A DNA stretch of 64,000 nt from Nonomuraea africana. Lineage in GTDB: Bacteria > Actinomycetota > Actinomycetes > Streptosporangiales > Streptosporangiaceae. The first letter of the stretch is position 1. Every line of letters starts with the position of its first letter. The translations under genes were made by a program, and so were the position numbers. Below the pieces are notes generated by a model. The model searched no databases, was not told where the DNA came from, and worked only from the letters and a program-made list of their open reading frames with translations. Positions 59,964 to 64,000 of the stretch are shown in pieces. The stretch is taken from NCBI RefSeq assembly GCF_014873535.1, contig NZ_JADBEF010000001.1:1240001-1304000 (forward strand). Reading direction: 5' to 3'.

Positions 59964-62264
59964 TCAGCGGGTCCGCATGGTGGCCAGCTTGTACTGGCCC
60001 CAGATCTCCAGCGGGGAGACGACCCTGTCGAGGAACATCAGGCTGTCCATCCGGCAGTTGCACGGGTTGTTCTCGCGGGTGTTCTGCGGATAGCTGCCGC
60101 CGATCTTGATGCCCCTGGGGTCGGTCGCCGAGGCGAGGTCGGGCTCGGGCTCGCCCTCGACGCCCCACGGGTCACCGGTCAGCGTGTACGAACCCGGCAG
60201 CGCGCGGCCGTTCTTGTACAGGGCCATCGCGCCCGTGTCGTAGTCGAACGTCGCGGCCAGGAACACCCACGTGTTCATCGGCAGGACGCTCTCCCACGGC
60301 TCGTCGGCCGCGAAGGTCTGGGAACTGCCGCCGTCGACCCTGCGGCCCAGCGCCACGACGCGCATCTCCCCGTTGACGGTGATGAGCTCGAGCAGCGCCC
60401 GCACGTCATGGCCCTGGGAGTTGCCGCTCAGCACCCCCGCGAGGCCGATCGCGCCATAGCGGTCGTCCGGGTTGGCGCTGTTGGAGTTCGGGCTCGGGTT
60501 CTGGCCGGTCATCTTGAACCAGCCCATGATGGTGACGCCCTTGACCGCGTTGAACGGCCGCAGCCTCGGCACGCCCGCCTCAGCGTAGATCCCCGCCTTC
60601 CAGTCGTCGTTGCCCGCCGTCGCCGGTTCGACCTGCTGGGCCTGCATCGACCGGGTGCTGCCGGGGTGCGCGCCATCCTCGACCCGCATCCGATCGCCGC
60701 CGTTGACCAGGCTGATCGCGGTGCCCGAGTAGCCCTGGTCGGCCTCCTTGGCCGGGTCGCCGATCACGGGGTGGTCGAAGTCGTAGGCCGCGACCAGGTC
60801 GTTCTGCAGCGTCGGCAGCACGTCGGGCTTCTCCCACCGCGCTCCGGTGATCTTCCAGATCTTCCCGTTCGCCTTGGACAGCGCGTAGAGCTCGCCCTGG
60901 CCGTCGACGCCGAAGCGCAGGTCGACACGGTTGTGACCGGCCAGCTGCGCCATCGTCACCCGCTTGCCCGAGGCGTCGCGCAGCTGGAACTGGAAGATCG
61001 GCGCGCGCTCCTTCCTGGTCCTGCGCATCTGGGCCGCCTCGGTGAAGAAGACCCGGCCGTCCACGATGTCGCCGAAGACGTACTTGCCCTTCAGCGCGGG
61101 CAGCCGCTCGCCCCGGTAGACCATGCCGCCGACGATCGCGTGACCGCTGTCGGCCGTGCAGGAGTGCCCGGGTGGCGGGTCGTGGTCATAGGCGGCGACG
61201 GGGTAGGTGAAGCCGAACTGCTCGTCGCCCTCCGGCAGGGTGTAGAGGTTGCAGCGGTCCTCCTTCTTGAAGACGAACGCGCCCTCGCGCACGCTCCAGC
61301 CGAAGTTGTCGCCAGCGCGCACCTCGTAGACGGCCTCGATGGCGTGCTCGCCGATGTGGCCGAGGAACATCCGGTTGCCCGCCTGGGGGTCCCAGCTGAA
61401 GCGATGCGGGTCCCGCATGCCGACCGCGTAGATCTCCTTCAGCGCGCCTTCCCTGTTCACGAACGGGTTCGTCGCGGGGATGCCGTACGTGCCGGCGCTC
61501 GTGTCCGTGGGGTCGATGCGAAGCAGCTTGCCGTACGGGCCGCCCAGGTCCTGCGGCATGTCCGTGGTCACGCCCCTGCCGCCGTCGCCCGCGGCGATGT
61601 AGAGCAGGCCGTAGTCCTCGTCGCCGGGCTTGGCGGTGGGGTTGAAGTCGATCTGCTGGATGCCGTGGATGTTGCTGCCGAAGCCCAGCCTGAGGACCTC
61701 CCTGCGGGTGCCCTGGAAGGTGTCGGCCTTCGGGTCGGTCGCGGTCCACTCGTCGATGACGCCCTGGACGACGTGGTTCGGCTGGGGCGGGAAGTCGGGG
61801 GTCTTGGTGGTGAGGGCGGCCCCCGCCTCGGTGTGGACGGTGTAGAACTTGCCGTTCTTCGCGAACTCGGGATGGAAGGTGACGAACCCGAAGCCGCTGC
61901 CCAGGCCGCGGCCCGAGATGAAGTCGGGGGCGAAGGCGGCGCCGACGTCGAGGTAGACGTGCGGAACCCCGTCCTTGAGGAAGTACAGCTTGCCGTTGAG
62001 GTCGGGCACGTACACGCGGCCGTCGGGCAGTTGGCCCAGGTAGTTGACGCGGGCCCAGCGGACCAGGCGGGGGTCGACGGGAGGGGGCACGGTGTCGGTC
62101 TTCGGGAAGGCGGCGAACTCCTCCAGCGTGAGCGTCAGACCGGGGGTGATCGGCTTCTCGGGTATCGGGTCGGCTACGGGGGTGTCGGGCTGGGCGGCCG
62201 CTGGGGGTGCCGACAGCGCGGCCACCAGGAGCGCCGCGACCAGGCATCGCAGGACCTTCGGCAT
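59964..62264 (-). CDS. Secreted PQQ-dependent sugar dehydrogenase-like protein with LamG-type C-terminus
   Basis: A 766-residue secreted protein with signal peptide MPKVLRCLVAALLVAALSA and the following AAAQ. A GSDH-type beta-propeller (about 65-480) has the hallmark GRGLGSGFGFVTFHP, AAGDGGRG, YAVGMRDPHRFSWDP and HIGEHAIEAVYEV. A LamG/concanavalin-like domain ends the protein (about 510-766: MGWFKMTG; WVFLAATFDYDTGAMALYKNG). It probably oxidises or binds sugars outside the cell. The next gene upstream encodes another secreted, Ca-binding repeat protein. Confidence 0.9.
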   Translation of the reverse strand: MPKVLRCLVAALLVAALSAPPAAAQPDTPVADPIPEKPITPGLTLTLEEFAAFPKTDTVPPPVDPRLVRWARVNYLGQLPDGRVYVPDLNGKLYFLKDGVPHVYLDVGAAFAPDFISGRGLGSGFGFVTFHPEFAKNGKFYTVHTEAGAALTTKTPDFPPQPNHVVQGVIDEWTATDPKADTFQGTRREVLRLGFGSNIHGIQQIDFNPTAKPGDEDYGLLYIAAGDGGRGVTTDMPQDLGGPYGKLLRIDPTDTSAGTYGIPATNPFVNREGALKEIYAVGMRDPHRFSWDPQAGNRMFLGHIGEHAIEAVYEVRAGDNFGWSVREGAFVFKKEDRCNLYTLPEGDEQFGFTYPVAAYDHDPPPGHSCTADSGHAIVGGMVYRGERLPALKGKYVFGDIVDGRVFFTEAAQMRRTRKERAPIFQFQLRDASGKRVTMAQLAGHNRVDLRFGVDGQGELYALSKANGKIWKITGARWEKPDVLPTLQNDLVAAYDFDHPVIGDPAKEADQGYSGTAISLVNGGDRMRVEDGAHPGSTRSMQAQQVEPATAGNDDWKAGIYAEAGVPRLRPFNAVKGVTIMGWFKMTGQNPSPNSNSANPDDRYGAIGLAGVLSGNSQGHDVRALLELITVNGEMRVVALGRRVDGGSSQTFAADEPWESVLPMNTWVFLAATFDYDTGAMALYKNGRALPGSYTLTGDPWGVEGEPEPDLASATDPRGIKIGGSYPQNTRENNPCNCRMDSLMFLDRVVSPLEIWGQYKLATMRTR

Positions 62265-62300
62265 TCTGACCACCACCACGGGTCGGGGGCGAGGGGCTTG

Positions 62301-62360
62301 GCTGCACACGGTGTTGCTGCACTTGGTGTTGCTGCACTTGGTGTCGCTGGGCCAGGTGTT
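62301..62360. repeat. Tandem 15 bp repeats, four units
   Basis: Units at 62301, 62316, 62331 and 62346 follow GCTGCACTTGGTGTT. The middle two are near identical and the outer two diverged. They lie in the noncoding gap upstream of the PQQ-dehydrogenase-like gene. Confidence 0.85.
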
Positions 62361-62460
62361 GTCGGAGCTCGGTTGTTCTGGAGCTCGGCGTTGCAAGGTG
62401 CGGGTGTTGCCGGGTTCGGGTGTCGCCGGGCGGGTGCGGTCCAGAGCGCCCGGGCGGGGC

Positions 62461-63486
62461 TCAGGACTCGTCGCGCAGGGTGTCGTGGCCCGGGCCGCCC
62501 ACGAGGACGTCATGGCCGGGGCCGCCGGACAGCAGGTCGTCGCCGCGCTGGCCGTTGAGCACGTCGCGTCCCGCCTCGCCGTGGACCTCGTCGGCCCCGT
62601 CGCCGGCGAGGACGACGTCGTCCCCGTCGCCGCCGCACACGACGTCGTCGCCGTCCAGCGCGCGGACGAGATCGTCGCCGCCCAGCGCCGCGACGACGTC
62701 GGCACCGTCGGTGCCGGTGAGCAGGTCGCGGCCGGCCGTACCGACGACGGTGGCGGGACGGCCCGCGCAGAGGGGCACGCCCGAGACGGCCATGCCCCGC
62801 ATCCTGCCGATGTTGTCGAAGGAGCCGAAGCCCACCCGGCCGGAGTCGAAGGTCCGGTCCGTGGCCGTCATCAGCGGCTCGGTGGCGCCGTCGACGTAGA
62901 CGGAGATCTGGCCCGTGTCGGCGCAGTGGCGCACGCGGACCCGGTGCCACTCCGCGTCGGTCACGGCGGGGGAAGCGCCCACCTGGCCGTTCCACTGGTG
63001 GTCGATGCGCAGGCGGTCGGCGTTGTTGACCACGAAGATGCCGTTGTGCGGGTAGATGGTGTTGTCCTGCGACAGGTGGACGTAGTAGAACTCCGTGTCC
63101 GACCGGTAGCCGAACACGATGATCACATCGCGGTTGCTGACCGTGGTGGGGGTGTCGAGTCGCACCTCGGCGTCGATCTGGACGGAGCCGAACGCCGGTC
63201 CGGTGGTGAGCACGGCGTACTCGAACGGGCGGCGAGGTCCCGGACGGGCGACGCCCGCCTGGGCGAGGATCACCTCGTCACCGGGGAAGTGCCACCTGGA
63301 CGGGGTGACGGGCGCCCAGTTCGGGCCCGCGTCGACCGCCGTGACGACCGGAGGGCCGAAGACGCACGACTCGGCGGTGACCGGTGTCGTGGCGGGGGTC
63401 GTGACCTGGGCGGTCGCAGGAGGGGCGAGGGAGGCGACGCATAACGCCGTCGCGAGGACGAGGACGTGAAGGCGAAGGGCGGACAT
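62461..63486 (-). CDS. Secreted concanavalin-like protein with RTX-type Ca-binding repeats
   Basis: A 341-residue secreted protein with a strong ribosome-binding site (GGGAGGAACC) before the ATG at 63486. Signal peptide (about 1-27), then a LamG/glucanase-like beta domain (about 45-240: FYYVHLSQDNTIYPHNG; EWHRVRVRH). The C-terminal nonapeptide repeats (about 245-335) have the pattern GxxGxDxLxG: GTAGRDLLTGTDGADVV and GGPGHDVLVGGPGHDTL. RTX repeats usually fold on calcium outside the cell. A double LacI-type operator lies 34 bp upstream. Confidence 0.9.
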   Translation of the reverse strand: MSALRLHVLVLATALCVASLAPPATAQVTTPATTPVTAESCVFGPPVVTAVDAGPNWAPVTPSRWHFPGDEVILAQAGVARPGPRRPFEYAVLTTGPAFGSVQIDAEVRLDTPTTVSNRDVIIVFGYRSDTEFYYVHLSQDNTIYPHNGIFVVNNADRLRIDHQWNGQVGASPAVTDAEWHRVRVRHCADTGQISVYVDGATEPLMTATDRTFDSGRVGFGSFDNIGRMRGMAVSGVPLCAGRPATVVGTAGRDLLTGTDGADVVAALGGDDLVRALDGDDVVCGGDGDDVVLAGDGADEVHGEAGRDVLNGQRGDDLLSGGPGHDVLVGGPGHDTLRDES

Positions 63487-63519
63487 CCGGTTCCTCCCGG
63501 TAGTGACCGGCGGGCACAC

Positions 63520-63543
63520 GAAAGCGCTTTCGAAAGCGCTTTC
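63520..63543 (-). promoter_or_regulatory. Double LacI-family operator
   Basis: Two perfect 12 bp palindromes GAAAGCGCTTTC stand directly end to end (63520-63531 and 63532-63543), 34 bp upstream of the secreted RTX-type gene. This is close to the CcpA/LacI-family operator. The likely binder is the LacI-type regulator encoded at 63701-64000. Confidence 0.85.
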
Positions 63544-63608
63544 CCATCGCTTTGGCGCATCGTAACCCGACAGCAGCGCCTGTCAACCTCCCGTCGCGGG
63601 TGGGAAGC

Positions 63609-63730
63609 GACCGAACCGGTCGGCGACTCAGAAGGGGATGGCGAGAGGCGGCCGGACCGGTCGGCGAGTCGGAGGGGCGGGCGCGGTGCGACCGGACGGG
63701 TCAGCGGGGTGGAGGGGCGGTGGAGGCGCG
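63609..63730. repeat. Three degenerate direct repeats downstream of the LacI-type gene
   Basis: The pattern (G)ACCGGACCGGTCGGCGAGTC-GGAGGGG recurs in imperfect form near 63609, 63651 and 63690. The copies are GC-rich and noncoding, except that the third overlaps the LacI-type stop codon at 63701. Their purpose is unclear; probable slippage. Confidence 0.6.
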
Positions 63731-64000
63731 CAGCACGAGTTCGTGGCCGGTACGGCGGCGCCGGGGCCGCGAGGCGGGCGGCTTGAGCACGAGTTCCAGG
63801 GCCTGGGCGCCCATGGCGATCATCGGCAGGCGGACGGTGGTCAGCCGCGGGTAGACGTCGGCGGCGACGGGGATGTCGTCGAACCCCGCGATGGAGATGT
63901 CCGACGGGACCCTGCGCCCCGAGTTCAGCAGCCAGGAGAGCGCGCCGACGGCCATGGGGTCGTTCAACGCCACCACGGCGGTGAGGCCGGGGTCGCGGCG
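63701..64000 (-). CDS. LacI-family transcriptional regulator (partial, cut by window end)
   Basis: The C-terminal 99 residues of a LacI/GalR regulator: VVALNDPMAVGALSWLLNSGRRVPSD, ISIAGFDDIPVAADVYPRLTTVRLP and MGAQALELVL. These match the sugar-binding domain of the family; the DNA-binding N-terminus lies beyond 64000. It is upstream on the same strand of the RTX-type and PQQ-dehydrogenase-like genes, which the adjacent palindromes probably place under its control in answer to a sugar. Confidence 0.93.
   Translation of the reverse strand, partial: RRDPGLTAVVALNDPMAVGALSWLLNSGRRVPSDISIAGFDDIPVAADVYPRLTTVRLPMIAMGAQALELVLKPPASRPRRRRTGHELVLRASTAPPPR

Noticed and set aside
59259..62558. 1099-residue open frame on the plus strand
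   Set aside because: It is the antisense shadow of the PQQ-dehydrogenase-like gene and the end of the M4 peptidase gene. Its composition (Arg/Val/Gly/Asp-rich, no domain) is that of a high-GC reverse frame.

Overview
This is a 64 kb chromosomal window from a high-GC actinobacterium. I infer a member of the Streptosporangiales (Nonomuraea/Streptosporangium type) from very high GC, a WhiB-like protein, a mycothiol-dependent isomerase-family protein, an XRE/DUF397 pair, a class F-type sortase, DUF1707 and rsgA. No rRNA, tRNA or CRISPR array was recognised.

Layout. 0-9 kb: msrB, the LigD polymerase domain, a sortase with a candidate cell-wall substrate, a fatty-acid/aldehyde pair (fused acyl-CoA dehydrogenase, aldehyde dehydrogenase), the LigD ligase domain and a RibD-like reductase. 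9-16 kb: glgX, an OsmC peroxidase, a secreted I36-type protein, an ankyrin/HEAT protein and a DUF1707 protein. 15-19 kb: an assimilatory sulfur operon (sulfite reductase, small zinc-ribbon protein, cysH, CbiX-like chelatase) preceded by a promoter and a short Cys-containing leader peptide. 19-26 kb: YccF, BrkB, glyA behind a ZTP riboswitch, an anti-sigma factor whose sigma gene is reduced to a 3' stub, rsgA and a phosphoribosyltransferase. 25.7-29 kb: an RsbW-like ATPase / XRE / DUF397 module with shared operator-like palindromes, a WhiB-like gene and an iron-box-controlled Suc_Fer-type ferredoxin. 29-34 kb: glpD, a decayed TnpB element, a TetR regulator and an alkyl-DHAP-synthase-like flavoprotein. 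34-41 kb: a phosphoesterase, a PolA-like polymerase, an MFS exporter, a MOSC protein and a Ser/Thr kinase.

41.5-56.4 kb is a purine/ureide catabolism island: a DUF2877-FdrA-DUF1116 operon (the oxamate carbamoyltransferase type), the PucR regulator, an S4 RNA-binding protein, two tandem NCS2 purine permeases and a three-subunit xanthine-dehydrogenase-type molybdoenzyme translationally coupled to a leucine-rich-repeat protein. An IS200/IS605 element sits between the divergent operon and pucR. Its TnpB looks intact, but its TnpA HUH motif has lost the second His. 56-64 kb holds a lipoprotein, an MFS exporter, an M4 metallopeptidase without a visible signal peptide, and two secreted carbohydrate-related proteins beside a LacI-type regulator (cut by the window end) with a double LacI-type operator.

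Most of the window is ordinary actinobacterial chromosome. The points most worth following are the sulfur leader peptide and its promoter repeats, the Cys-rich 46-residue protein start-to-start with its neighbour, the ureide island interrupted by the IS, the repeated XRE/DUF397 palindrome, the sortase/substrate pair, and the orphaned anti-sigma factor.
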